Origin: Bubalus kerabau
Taxonomy: Eukaryota; Chordata; Mammalia; Artiodactyla; Bovidae
Assembly (NCBI RefSeq): GCF_029407905.1
Contig: NC_073627.1
Coordinates: forward strand, 155,749,697 to 155,813,696
Direction of reading: 5' to 3'
Length of the DNA stretch: 64,000 nt
Each line of letters starts with the position of its first letter. Position 1 is the stretch's first letter. This document shows positions 11,696 through 23,134 of the stretch, piece by piece. The notes beneath the pieces are model-generated. The model worked only from the letters and a program-made list of their open reading frames with translations, was not told where the DNA came from and made no database searches. Made by a program: the position numbers and the translations under genes.

Positions 11696-13848
11696 ACCCC
11701 ATGTGATTTGCCTAAAGTCCAGGAGATGTATAAGGTGTTACGGGAGCCTCACAGGTGTCTTTGTGGAGGGAAATGTCATTGCATTAAAAGTCTGTGGCTG
11801 TCACGCTCAGCTTCTCTTCCTCGAGTGTTTCTCCCCACCCTCCCAACACCTGGCAGTCAGCCAGCTGCGGTGACACAGAGGGATACCTTCTCTCATCTCC
11901 CAAGCCTGCGAGCCTGTCTCAGTGTGGGGGCCCTGGGAGGGCAGGGGAGGGAGAGAGGCTTTACCCCACACACTGATCCCCCTGTGAGGAGCTCAGGTGG
12001 TTTGAAAAAGGGGCAGCTGATGGGAGTCAGTGAGGGCATCAAGCCGACAGGACGAGGAGTTCAGCTGGGGGCTGGCTGGGACCCCTCAGGAGGGAGAGGA
12101 TGGCAGCCCAGAGAGGGGCTCCTGTCATCAGGAGGTGGCCATGCACATAGGATGATGGACCAGCATTGGGAGGCCCTGTGTAGGCACACAGCTCCCGTCT
12201 CCTGCACCCCGCCTGTGGGCAGCCACAGCTCACAACCAGCCCCACCCAAGGTCTGCGCCAAGGTCAGGGTAACCATGTTACAAAGGTCAAACCTTCTTCA
12301 TGGCATTTTCATGGAGCTGGACCAAATTCTACATGGGCACAGGGCCAGGGGTCCGGGGAACCTCCAGGGTGAGCAGAGGGGGCTTGGATAAGTGTCAGAT
12401 ATTTAGAAAAGCAAAGACAGACATTCTAAGACAGGGAACAGAAGACTCAGATGCCACAGCCCAAAGGGAGGAGACTCACATGGATGCAGCAAGACCAGCC
12501 AGTGTGCCTTCGGCCCCTTGGTCAAGTGGCCTTGGCACAGAGCACTCACAGGAAAAGATGACCCTCCAGGTGGACCAGCCCCTGGGCTGGCTCCAAGGCA
12601 CACTGTCAATCCATTCAATTCATTTTCTTCCAAGAAGGACACCTCCAATTATTCTAGAAGGAAGTGGTTCCGCATCTGCTCCTCTGCACAGAAGTCTTCC
12701 TGATCCTCAGGTTCTTAATTAGAACCACTGGCTGGGGGGCCCAGCTCCTTCCCTGTGCCTCCAGACATGGGATCACCAGATGTCAGCATCCGTAGTTCAG
12801 GGAGAGGTTTGGTGCTGACCCTGGGGAAGTCCAGTCCATAGTCATCGTGGCCTGCGCAGTGTGGGGCGGCTGCCGCTGGGCTGGAGAACACACAGAGGGC
12901 GTCTGCTGATGGTGGTCCCCCCGGACACACAAGGCTCATGCTGCTGTAGTAGGAGGTACAGGGCACAAAGTCCATTCTCTCTTTCTTGAGAATGTCCTTG
13001 GCAGAATGTCCCAGGGGTCCCTGTCTTCCAAGTTTCTTCCCAGCCTGCATCCACCAACATCTCAGCATCACTGGGATGGCAGGAGGGAGGTGGTAGCGAG
13101 AAGGGTGGTGGGCTGGGCCTTGAAACTTTCACCTCCTCTCTTGGAAACTTCTTACTCTGGAAGAGTCCATGGAGGAAGTCCAAGGACCCTGCAGGAATCA
13201 CATGTGGGTGCTCTGGTCAGCACCGCCATCAAAACCCTGGACATGTGAGCAATGTGGTCTTGGATGCCCTGGACCAGCTCACCCACCAGAAGGGTATCAC
13301 ATACCTCCATCAGCTCTAGGAGGAGCGTGGGACCCGACAAGCCCTACCCTGCCCCGACTCCTGACCCATACAATCAGGACATACAATAAAATGATTGCTG
13401 TTTTGAATCTCCAAATGCAGGGTAGTGGGTATGTGGCAATAGATCGCCAGGACAGAAACCTCTCTCTCACTTTCAATCATCTCCACAAATGTGTCCCCAT
13501 CTACCCGAAGCACCAAGCGTAGTCACGGAGGTGGCCGCGACACTGTCCATGTGTAAGGCCAGTGCTCACAGGGCAGCATCCAGGGACACGTGTCCTTGTG
13601 AAAGCAAAGCCACCTGCTGCAATGACAAGCCAGGTGTACAGATGCACGTTTTATATACCCACCTACACCCCAGACTCCAGTCAGGCCAATCTGCTTGTGC
13701 AAAAAGGCATTATTAATAAAGACAGAAAAGCAACTAACTGCAGACATCTACAGAGGCCTTAACAGGTCCCGGGTGCTGCTTCCAGTTTGCCTGTGGAGAG
13801 CTGTTTTCCACTCCAGCAGAACACTCTGTCTTCATTATTGTACACTCT
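11696..13848. other. Unannotated 2.1-kb stretch
   Basis: A 237-codon plus-strand frame (11678-12391) starts inside the A-rich end of the CHR SINE and has no domain. An AATAAA lies at 13385-13390. No splice-consistent gene or named repeat is supported. Confidence 0.4.
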
Positions 13849-13940
13849 GTTATTGTTCAGTCACTAAGTTGTGTCTGACTCTTTGCAACCCCATGGACTG
13901 CAGCATGCCAGGCCTCCCTGTCTTGCACTATCTCCTGGAG
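13849..13940 (-). mobile_element. BovB LINE, 3' end fragment
   Basis: TTATTGTTCAGTCACTAAG, then CCATGGACTGCAGCATGCCA and a CTATCTCCTGGAGTT block: the terminal ~90 bp of BovB, inverted. Confidence 0.88.
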
Positions 13941-14306
13941 TTCATAAAATTGTGACATGTTCTTTTATCCTGAAAATATGATCAAGTTAATTATTGTTAA
14001 ATGTCCTTATGGATCAGGCATCTGTTGAAAACCCAGGACAGCGCAAAGGGCTGAGGAGGGAAGGGCTGAGGAGGTGGCCCGCGTGGAGCAGAGCCCGTGA
14101 GAAGCCAACAGGGAGCAGCAATGTGCAGACCCCCTTACTGCAGGAACGGGCAGGGGCGGAGGGCAGGGGAACTGGAGGACAGAGGATAAGGAACTGGAGG
14201 TACGGAGGGGATGGAGAGAGAAATAGGCCACTGCTAAACCCCAAAGGAGCAGGGAGAGGGTGGGGAAGATGCATTTCTGGCCTCCTGGCATCTGTCTCTT
14301 CTCAGT
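13941..14306. other. Unannotated stretch
   Basis: Purine-rich, with no recognised feature. Open frames on both strands look incidental. Confidence 0.4.
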
Positions 14307-14315
14307 TTGTACAGT

Positions 14316-14596
14316 ATGCTGCTGCTGCTGCTGCTAAGTCGCTCCAGTCGTGTCCGACTCTGTGTGACCCCATAGATGGCAGCCCACCAGGCTCCCCCGT
14401 CCCTGGAATTCACCAGGCAAGAACACTAGAGTGGCCTGCCATTTCCTTTTCCAATGCATGAAAGTGAAAAGTGAAAATGAAGTCGCTCAGTCGTGTCCGA
14501 CTCTTAGTGACCCCATGGACTGCTGCCCACCAGACTCCTCCGTCCATGGGATTTTCCAGGCAAGAGTACTGGAGTGGGGTGCCATTGCCTTCTCCG
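14316..14596 (-). mobile_element. BOV-A2 dimeric SINE
   Basis: Two tandem BovB-tail-derived units lie in inverse orientation, preceded by a (GCT)n tail and joined by GCATGAAAGTGAAAAGTGAA. A 9-bp duplication, TTGTACAGT, is at 14307-14315 and 14597-14605. Confidence 0.94.
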
Positions 14597-14642
14597 TTGT
14601 ACAGTGTAGGGATGACCAATTGTACACTATGGGGATGACCAA
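14597..14642. repeat. Two-copy 23-bp tandem repeat
   Basis: TTGTACAGTGTAGGGATGAC and TTGTACACTATGGGGATGAC, each followed by CAA, are tandem copies next to the BOV-A2 insertion site. The first copy contains the right-hand TSD. Confidence 0.8.
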
Positions 14643-14825
14643 AACCTCGCCAGCCTCAGCCTTGGTCCTGATGGTATGAGATTCTTTCTAACAAGCAGAA
14701 ATGCCCCAAAGGTGACAAGGCAGATTCAAAGGAACCAGAGAGTGGCACTGAGCAGTCTTAGAGAGAGGTTCTTGTGGAGAGGAACAGACGAGCCGGCCCT
14801 CGCCCCGCTCAGATTTACCAACCAG

Positions 14826-14930
14826 CGATCTGGACAGGCGCTTGGCCACCCTGAGCCTCGGTGTCTTCATCTGAAAAACAGGCCCAGGTACCAGTGTGGA
14901 AACGGCACCAGCACACATGCTATGCTCCAA
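14826..14930 (+). mobile_element. MIR-like SINE fragment
   Basis: CCTGAGCCTCGGTGTCTTCA followed by TCTGAAAAACAGG resembles the MIR core. Confidence 0.55.
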
Positions 14931-15170
14931 GCATGGCTCTGCCATCAAGGAAATGCAGGGCTGCATGGGGGTGCATGAGCTCCTCACAGCCACACTCATC
15001 AGAGCCTGTAACGTCAATCTCATACCCAATCCCCAAGAGCAAACCCCTAAATGCAGCTAGCCCAAATGGGGCGTGTGTTCCCCCCTCTCCTACAGGGCAT
15101 GCCTGAACACACATCACTCATCCAGCACTCACTTTCTGCCGCCTCCTCACCTGTGAAATAAGAGAGGTGA

Positions 15171-15253
15171 CCTGTGGCGGATTCATGTTGATATATGGCA
15201 AAACCAATACAATATTGTAAAGTTTAAAAATAAAATAAAATAAATAAATAAAA
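15171..15253 (+). mobile_element. Very short L1 3' end
   Basis: CTGTGGCGGATTCATGTTGA, CCAATACAATATTGTAAAG and an AATAAA-rich tail: only the last ~80 bp of L1. AGAGGTGA repeats at 15163-15170 and 15254-15261 form the duplication. Confidence 0.93.
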
Positions 15254-15261
15254 AGAGGTGA

Positions 15262-17402
15262 ACCGGGAGCCCCTGCAATGCTCCCCACAGTCCTGACTGG
15301 GACTGTCATTGTGGACATGGGCCAGTGTTTACACTAGAGCCATGAATGACTACTCATAGGACACCTAACCGCATAGGTGGTCTAGAATGTTCATCCAGAT
15401 GGCAGCTCTCTGCAGGTATTGAGAAGGATTCTGAGGTTGTATTCAGGCACAACCATGATTACTCAGTGGTGTCTGCCAAGGAGGAAGGAGGAAGTGGTTG
15501 GCACCTTGCTGTCGCAGGTTTATAGAAAGTCAGGGGTGGAGCTAGGCTTGCAGACAGACTGACAGAGATGTTGCAGAAAAAGGTCCCACCAAGGGAAGCG
15601 GTGCCTCCACTGTGGCGCTGGCCAGTATCTGAGCTGAAACACAGCTGGTCCTCTTACTTCCTCTGTGCTGAGAGGACAAAGGACCACGGTGACCCTGCCT
15701 GCTCCAGACATGTGCCTCTAACCAGGCCAGGGCATCTGCTTCGGCCAAGCAGCCAGACATCCCGTCACTCCCCACACTCAGAGGATCAGAAAATTAAAAC
15801 CTCATGCTCAAGGAGAAGGAGCCGCTGCACCGTGTTCATTTCAAGACTTAGGGAGAGCACCCAAACAGAGCATATGTGTCCAACCCAGCCCTGAGGTGGC
15901 AGCCCTGAGACCTGGGGCCATTAACCATCCCTGTGAGGGGTGCTGGGCAGCCCAGTCATGGCATAGCACTTCATTTTTCAGGGTTGCACAAAGCTTTGGG
16001 ATTTGGAAGAATAAAATGCATTCTTTTCCTAAGAATCTGCGCACATTTCGGGCAGGGCACCCAGCCACGGAGCTTCCTGGTTGAATCCTTCAGCTAAACT
16101 GATAAGGGCTGTGCCGGGGCGGCCTGACCTCCTCCAGCTGCAGCCCGACTCCCAGGAGGCAGGCCGGCCACTGGCTGGAGGCCCCGGCTGACAGCACCAC
16201 CTAAGGCAACCCGCCTCACTTATGCTAGGCCCTTACCTGCCCCACTGCCAGCAGATTACCTGTCCTCCTTACCATGCTCTCATCAAGGCCCTGACCACGT
16301 GAGGCTCCAGCACCAGAGCCTGGGGACTGGAGGATTGGGGCTCCAGCCTCATTAATGAGAGACAGGGAAAAGATGTCACCGAAGAAAAGGACCAGCCCTG
16401 GTGATGCAGACAGAGAGGAAAGCTCAGGGAGTGAAGCGAGGGAATGGAGTCAGACCGGGCTCTCAGGGAAACCTGAGGTTTGTCAGACAGACTACGGGAG
16501 GGGGTTCGAGGCAGAAGGAATGGCCCTGCAGAAAAAGCCCAGAAGTGTGAAAGTTCAGACAGAGAAAACGGGGACCTCTCTGTGTTCAGGAGGGAGAAGG
16601 AGGGACAAAAGCTGAAAATTTGCACCCAGTAAGGGCAGGGTCCACAGGACTTATAGTGACAGTATATGAAAGAGAAGCATAAGTGACCCTGGCATCTCTC
16701 AAGGACACAGAAGAGACAGGTGTTGGGGAGGGAAGGTATGTGGGCAGCAGGTAGAAGGAGAAAGGGTGGAGGGGGGGCCCAGTGCTCTAGGGGGAGGGGG
16801 TGACAAGCCAGGTGGAGAGAGGGTGGAGGCCAGGCTGAGGAGCCAGGAGAGGACTCCGGGGTGGGACAGCCAGGGAAGAAGGAAGGAATTTTGCTAGAGC
16901 ATAAAACACTATGAGGAAGAAGTGGGAACGCAGCCAGATACCTGGCGGGGGAAGTAAGGTGAGACTGAAAATGTCCCTTGGATGAGAAGCCAGGTGTTCT
17001 CACCATCAGTAAGCTCAGCAGGATGGAAATATCCTCAGCTAAAACCCAAGTTTTTCACAACACACATAAAAACAAATGCCAATTGGATTAAGCATGCTTT
17101 TAAAATATGAATTTAATAGAACATGCAGGAAGAGATATTTATAAGCTTATCACAAGGAAGACCTTCCTAAACAAAACATGAAACAGATTGTAAATAGTAA
17201 CACTGAGGGAGAATGATGCAATTGGAAAGTGGGTGAATTAGGACTTTCTCTTTAATGTTTTCTGCATTCTATTTATTATTTTAAAAGAAGAAACAGGATC
17301 AAAAGGTAGTTGAGAAAATGGAATGCATGGGGAGTGTTTGGGGGAAAAAAGAGGAGGCAGAATGAGTCCATGGATCCAGGATATCAAAACCACCTGTGTA
17401 TT
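15262..17402. other. Unannotated 2.1-kb stretch
   Basis: The plus strand is strongly purine-rich at 16350-16990, giving a 245-codon Ser/Pro/Phe/Leu-rich minus-strand frame (16269-17006) without a domain. Parts resemble old dispersed repeats but I cannot name one. Confidence 0.35.
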
Positions 17403-17831
17403 CAGTTATCCCCCACTTTGTGAAAGTTCACCTTGCACCACTTTGCTTTTATGAAAGACCTATGTCAGTACCTGTTTTTGCTAACCAAAAGAAATCTGAA
17501 GAGGATTTTCACTTTTAGGAAAAAAGACAAAAAAAAAAAAGAATATAGTACTCGACGTGTGTTTTGCAGTGGCCGTTACAGAAGGACAGCTCACCCCAAG
17601 CAGCTATGGTGCCACCACCAAGCTTCTTCCCAGAAAGCACACTCAGCATCTCAGCATCAAGTCTCCAGAGCTTTGAACCATGTCCATGAGTATCTGTGCT
17701 TTATCTCACTTGATTTTGTGCAACTGTTAGCAAAATATGTGCTAAGGTAACTGCTTTCTCACTCTACACCACTTCAGCTTATAGTTTCATAGGAACACTC
17801 TACTTTCAGAAACCGGGGGAAACCCCCACTG
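17403..17831. mobile_element. Putative 429-bp element with inverted ends
   Basis: Both ends start CAGT when read inward. TCCCCCACTTTGTGAAAGT near the left end matches TCCCCCGGTTTCTGAAAGT read inward from the right end at 16 of 19 positions. Size and ends suggest a non-autonomous DNA transposon. I do not recognise the family. It contains an A12 run near 17529-17540. Confidence 0.5.
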
Positions 17832-18276
17832 TGTTCTCAAGCTTGACCTAAGGAAAGCAGAGATGGGAGATACCCTGAAGGGCAAGGTATGTCAAGGAAT
17901 TAAGAGTAAACACTGGATAAATACTACGCCAAATGTAGCTCTATTGTTTCTTCCTGAAGGATTCCACATAAATCTAAACCAAGGAAAATGGGGGTGTTTT
18001 TACATACAAGGCAATCAAGTTTCCTAGCAGTGAATTAACTATTTGAGCTATGCACCTGCCTGATAGTTTGGCTGGGTATAAGATTCCAGGATGCAGATCC
18101 CCTCTCCTCCCAGGGTGGAAGGCATCACTCCACCGATCCCCCAGTGCTGCTCTGACAAGGCTGAAGGTATGCTCATGGCAAATCCTTTGTATATGACCTA
18201 TTTCTCTTTGTCTGGAAGTTTTTAGTATCTTCTCCTTATCCCTGGCATCCTGAGTTATGTGATAATGTGAATTCTG
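17832..18276. other. Unannotated stretch
   Basis: AT-rich, with no feature recognised before the BovB tail. Confidence 0.4.
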
Positions 18277-19617
18277 TTCAGTTCAGTTCAGTCACTTAGT
18301 CGTGTCCGACTCTTTGAGACCCCATGAATTGCAGCAAGCCAGGCCTCCCTGTCCATCATCAACTCCCAGAGTTCACTCAGACTCATGTCCATCGAGTCAG
18401 TGATGCCATCCAGCCATCTCATCCTCTGTCATCCCCTTTTCCTTCTGCCCACAATCCCTCCCAGCATCAGAGTCTTTTCCAATGAGTCAACTCTTCACAT
18501 GAGGTGGCCAAAGTACTGGAGTTTCAGCTTTAGCATCATTCCTTCCAAAGAAATCCCAGGGCTGATCTCCTTCAGAATGGACTGCTTGGATCTCCTTGCA
18601 GTCCAAGGGATTCTCAAGAGTCTTCTCCAACACCACAGTTCAAAAGCATCAATTCTTTGGCCTTCTTCACAGTCCAACTCTCACATCCATACATAACCAC
18701 AGGAAAAACCATAGCCTTGACTAGACGCACCTTTGTTGGCAAAGTAATGGCTCTGCTTTTGAATATGCTATCTAGGTTGGTCATAACTTTCCTTCCAAGG
18801 AGTAAGCATCTTTTAATTTTATGGCTGCAGTCACCATCTGCCATGATTTTGGAGCCCAAAAAAATAAAGTCTGACACTGTTTCCACTGTTTCCCCATCTA
18901 TTTCCCATGAAGTCATGGGACCAGATGCCATGATCTTCGTTTTCTGAATGTTGAGCTTTAAGCCAAGTTTTTCTCTCTCCACTTTCACTTTCATCAAGAG
19001 GCTTTTGAGTTCCTCTTCACTTTCTGCCATAAGGGTGGTGTCATCTGCATATCTGAGGTGATTGATATTTCTCCCAGCAATCTTGATTCCAGCTTGTGCT
19101 TCCTCCAGCCCAGCATTTCTCATGATGTACTCTGCATATAAGTTAAATAAACAGGGTGACAGTATACAGCCTTGATGGACTCCTTTTCCTATTTGGAACC
19201 AGTCTGTTGTTCCATGTCCAGTTCTAACTGTTGCTTCCTGACCTGCATACAGATTTCTCAAGAGGCAGGTCAAGTGGTCTGGGTATTCCCATCTCTTTCA
19301 GAATTTTCCACAGTTTATTGGGATCCACACAGTCAAAGGCTTTGGCATAGTCAATAAAGCAGAAATAGATGCTTTTCTGGAACTCTCTTGCTTTTTCTAT
19401 GATCCAGGGATGTTGGCAATTTGATCTCTGGTTCCTCTGCCTTTTCTAAAACCAGCTTGAACATCAGGAAGTTCATGGTTCACGTATTGCTGAAGCCTGG
19501 CTTGGGGAATTTTGAGCATTACTTTACTGGCATGTGAGATGAGTGCAATTGTGCAGTAGTTTGAGCATTCTTTGGCATTGCCTTTCTTTGGGATTGGAAT
19601 GAAAACTGACCTTTTCC
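18277..19617 (-). mobile_element. 5'-truncated BovB LINE with RT domain
   Basis: BovB (RTE-type LINE) encodes an endonuclease/reverse transcriptase that copies its RNA at a nicked chromosomal site. This inverted copy starts with a (TTCAG)n tail and reaches upstream to the region encoding the FIPIPKKGNAKEC block, so it covers most of RT but no endonuclease. The YADD catalytic box is at 19040-19051. The longest intact piece is 219 codons (18614-19273). Stops and frame changes on both sides, including near 19260-19420, make it inactive. The left boundary is clear from the tail; the right boundary is where similarity to the other copies here stops. No convincing TSD seen. Confidence 0.95.
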
Positions 19618-20610
19618 AGCATTGATATAGGTCTTTGTTTTGTTAAGCACTTGGTGGCTCTTTCAGCATGAGAACGCCTATCCTTCCATTTTGGTTACTG
19701 TTTGATAATTTCCTCTGCTGTTTTCTTTGTACGGAACTCCTATTTGTCAGATGTTGTACCTCTTTCATTAAGTCTATAATTTTTCTCTTGTGACTATCTT
19801 TGTCTTTCTCTTCTACTTTCTGAAAAATTTCCTTAACATTATTTTCCAAAATTCTATTGACTTTTTATTTACTTCTGCTACATAATTTTAATTTCTAAGA
19901 ACTCTTTCACATATTCTAAATGTCTAATATCACATTATTGCTTCATGGATATGTCTTTATTTTCTGCATTTTCTCTCTTTCTTTAAGTTTCTTCTTTCTG
20001 TCCTTTATTGTTACTATCTCCATCGTGCCTGATAAAAGCCTTCCTCAAATGCTCAGGTGTCTGGAGTCATCAATCCCATGTTTAAGGCCCTAGCTGGCTG
20101 GTTGGGAGCTCAGTGTGGCTGAGTGGAGCTTGCCACCTGGTCATTTAACTGTAGGTTGATCAGACTGATGCTGGACTATTTCACTAGTGTGAAACTACCC
20201 ACTGGAGTCAATCCTGCAGGCCTTTTCTCTTTGGCTTCTCAGTCTCACCAGGGAAGAAGCCTTCAACATTCTCCCTGCAGTGTGGCAGCATACCAAAGTT
20301 GAGCGGGGAAAGAGGTCTGAGTGGGAAGGGGCTTGACTAGGTGGAAAGCAAGTTTTTAAATTTTTACTTGATTCATCTGTTTTCAGTCCGGGTTCTCTGT
20401 TCTCAGCTCTCACTGAGGTTTCCAAGATCAAAGGCTTCCTGAGTCCATCTTTCCAAAGAGTAGCCCTCCTGCATTCTGCAGGTGGCAGTACCCTCACTCT
20501 GACCTTCAAAGTATCCAGTGCTTCTGATCCTAAGTTCCCTGGGGTTCTGCATGGCTCCAAAGTTCTGTGACCCCCTCGCATTAAGAGGCAAGTCTCTGTG
20601 GACACTTCTT
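19618..20610 (-). mobile_element. Possible ancient L1-like 5' region
   Basis: TTTGTACGGAACTCCTATTT, the following CTTTCATTAAGTC and TTCTACTTTCTGAAAAATTT resemble a diverged antisense L1 5'/ORF1-proximal region. The minus strand holds a 68-codon Lys/Glu/Gln-rich frame (19643-19849). The call is from memory of the family and is uncertain. Confidence 0.35.
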
Positions 20611-21040
20611 TTCAACTAGACAGGCTCATGAATGCTTCACCCACAGATTATGGCTGAAGTGAGGCTGTGTGACTACTAAAGCTAGGTCACAGAGGCCAAG
20701 CAGCTTCCACCTGGCTGTCCTGGGATCCTCCTCTGAGAACTCAGCCACCATGTTGTGAGGAAGCCCAAGCCACATGAAGAGCCATATGAGGTGCTCTGGT
20801 TCACCAGCCTTTGAGTCTCCCCAGCTAAGACACCAGGCACGGAGGAGCAGAGATAAGCCAGTCCCACTCTGCCCTGCCTGAACTCCTGAGCACTGAATAC
20901 AGAAAGATGCTATGTGACTATCACTATGGGTTGGCTTGTTGTATACCAGCCATAACCAGGACAATCTTAAATTTCCTATTTATTATCCCATCACCCATCT
21001 CTCACACACAACATACACACATCCACACCAAATTTGATGG
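20611..21040. other. Unannotated stretch
   Basis: No feature recognised except a short CA-rich segment at 21003-21030 just before BovB. Confidence 0.4.
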
Positions 21041-22677
21041 TATGTAGTGTAACAGAAGCAGAAGATATTAAGAGGTGGCAAGAAAACACAGAACAACTGT
21101 ACAAAAAAGATCGTAATGACCCAGATAATCATGATGGAGTGATCACTCACCTAGAGCCAGAAATCCTGGAATGTGAAGTCAAGTGGGCCTTAGAAAGCAT
21201 CACTACGAACAAAGCTAGTGGAGGTGATGGAATTCCAGTTGAGCTATTTCAAATCCTGGAAGATGATGCTGTGAAAGTGCTGCACTCAATATGCCAGCAA
21301 ATTTGGAAAACTCAGCAGTGGCCACAGGACTGGAAAATGTCAGTTTTCATTCCATTCCCAAAGAAAGGCAATGCCAAAAAAATGCTCAAACTACCGCACA
21401 ATTGCACTCATCTCACACACTAGTAAAGTAATGCTCAAAATTCTCCAAGCCAGGCTTCAGCAATACGTGAACTGTGAACGTCCAGATGTTCAAGCTGGTT
21501 TTAGAATAGGCAGAAGAACCAGAGATCAAATTGCCAACATCTGCTGGATCATAGAAAAAGCAAGAGAGTTCCAGAAAAACATCTATTTCTGCTTTATTGA
21601 CTATGACAAAGCCTTTGACTGTATGGATCACAATAAACTGTGGAAAATTCCGAAAGAGATGGGAATACCAGATCACCCGACCTGCCTCTTGAGAAACCTA
21701 TATGCAGGTCAGGAAGCAACAGTTAGAACTGGACATGGAACAACAGACTGGTTCCAAATAGGAAAAGGAGTATGTCAAGGCTGTATACTGTCACCCTGTT
21801 TATTTAACTTATATGCAGAGTACATCATGAGAAACACTGGGCTGGAGGAAACACAAGCTGGAATCAAGATTGCCGGGAGAAATATCAATCACCTCAGATA
21901 TGCAGATGACACCACCCTTATGGCAGAAAGTGAAGAACTAAAGAGCCTCTTAATGAAAGTGAAAGTGGAGAGAGAAAAAGTTGGCTTAAAGCTCAACATT
22001 CAGAAAACGAAGATCATGGCATCTGGTCCCATGACTTCATGGGAAATAGATGGGGAAACAGTGGAAATAGTGTCAGACTTGATTTTTTTGGGCTCCAAAA
22101 TCATGGCAGATGGTGACTGCAGCCATGAAATTAAAAGACGCTTACTCCTTGAAAGGAGGGTTATGACCAACCTAGCTAGCATATTCAAAAGCAGAGACAT
22201 TACTTTGCCAACAAAGGTCCGTCTAATCAAGTCTATGGTTTTTCCAGTGGTCATGTATGGATGTGAGAGTTGGACTGTGAAGAAAGCTGAGCACCGAAAA
22301 ATTGATGCTTTTGAACTGTGCTGTTGGAGAAGCCTCTTGAGAATCCCTTGGACTACAAGAAGATCCAACCAGACCATTCTGAAGGAGATCAGCCCTGGGA
22401 TTTCTTTGGAAGGAACGAGGCTAAAGCTGAAACTCCAGTACTTTGGCCACCTCATGCGAAGAGTTGACTCATTGGAAAAGACTCTGATGCTGGGAGGGAT
22501 TGTGGGCAGTAGGAGAAGGGGATGACAGAGGACGAGATGGCTGGATGGCATCACTGACTTGATGGACATGAGTTAGAGTTAACTCTGGGAGTTGGTGATG
22601 GACAGGGAGGCCTGGAATGCTACGATTCATGGGGTCGCAGAGAGTCAGACACGACTGAGCAACTGAACTGAACTGAG
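21041..22677 (+). mobile_element. BovB LINE with long RT frame
   Basis: This copy starts just before the RT domain (TEAEDI block) and ends in the GAACTGAACTGAACTGA tail, so the endonuclease is missing. A frame of 384 codons (21371-22525) covers RT and most of the C-terminal region. It includes FCFIDYDKAFD, LRYADDTTLMAES (YADD at 21899-21910) and the MYGCESWTVKKA block. Two lesions stand out. An A7 run at 21376-21382 carries one base more than the other copies and shifts the frame of the upstream 129-codon piece. A TGA at 22523-22525 replaces the CGA arginine codon found in related copies, consistent with CpG decay. One Glu codon is also missing in the EEEL run after YADD. The copy is dead but comparatively young. 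Confidence 0.95.
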
Positions 22678-22905
22678 TGTATAGTTGATCTACTCCACTG
22701 AGCCACATACTTCCCATTTTCCAAAATTCTGTTGACACATCTAATCTGCTGTTGTCCACAACCCTCTCAATTTATACCTTTCTATATTTATCTACTATAA
22801 TATTATGATGGTTCAGAGGAAACAAAGAAAAACACATGATTAAGGCACCAATTTCAACAGAGATTGTGGCAAAATTTTCAATGCTTCTGAATAACTAAGT
22901 TGAAA

Positions 22906-23116
22906 AAGTGAAAGCATTCATCACTCAGTCATGTCCGACTCTGCAACCCCATGGATTATAGCCCACCAGGATCCTCTATCCATAGAATTCTCCAGGCAGA
23001 AATACTGGAGTGGGTTACCATTTCCTCCTGCAAGGGACTTTCCTGACCCAGGGATCGAACCCAAGTCTCTTTCATTACAGGCAGATTCTTTACTACCTGA
23101 ACCAGGAAAGCCTGAA
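22906..23116 (-). mobile_element. Bov-tA SINE
   Basis: AAGTGAAAGCATTCATCACT tail end, then CTCAGTCATGTCCGACTC, through the head ACCAGGAAAGCC. AAGTTGAAA (22897) and AAATTGAAA (23126) may be the duplication. Confidence 0.92.
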
Positions 23117-23134
23117 CCCAGAGCCAAATTGAAA

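Noticed and set aside
11678..12391. 237-codon plus-strand frame
   Set aside because: Begins in a SINE A-rich tail. No recognisable domain and no splice context.
18614..19273. RT-encoding frames (also at 21371, 45458, 47205, 49914) as host genes or a new RT-based system
   Set aside because: They are BovB LINE pieces with tails, truncations and target duplications. No accessory genes or partners are present.
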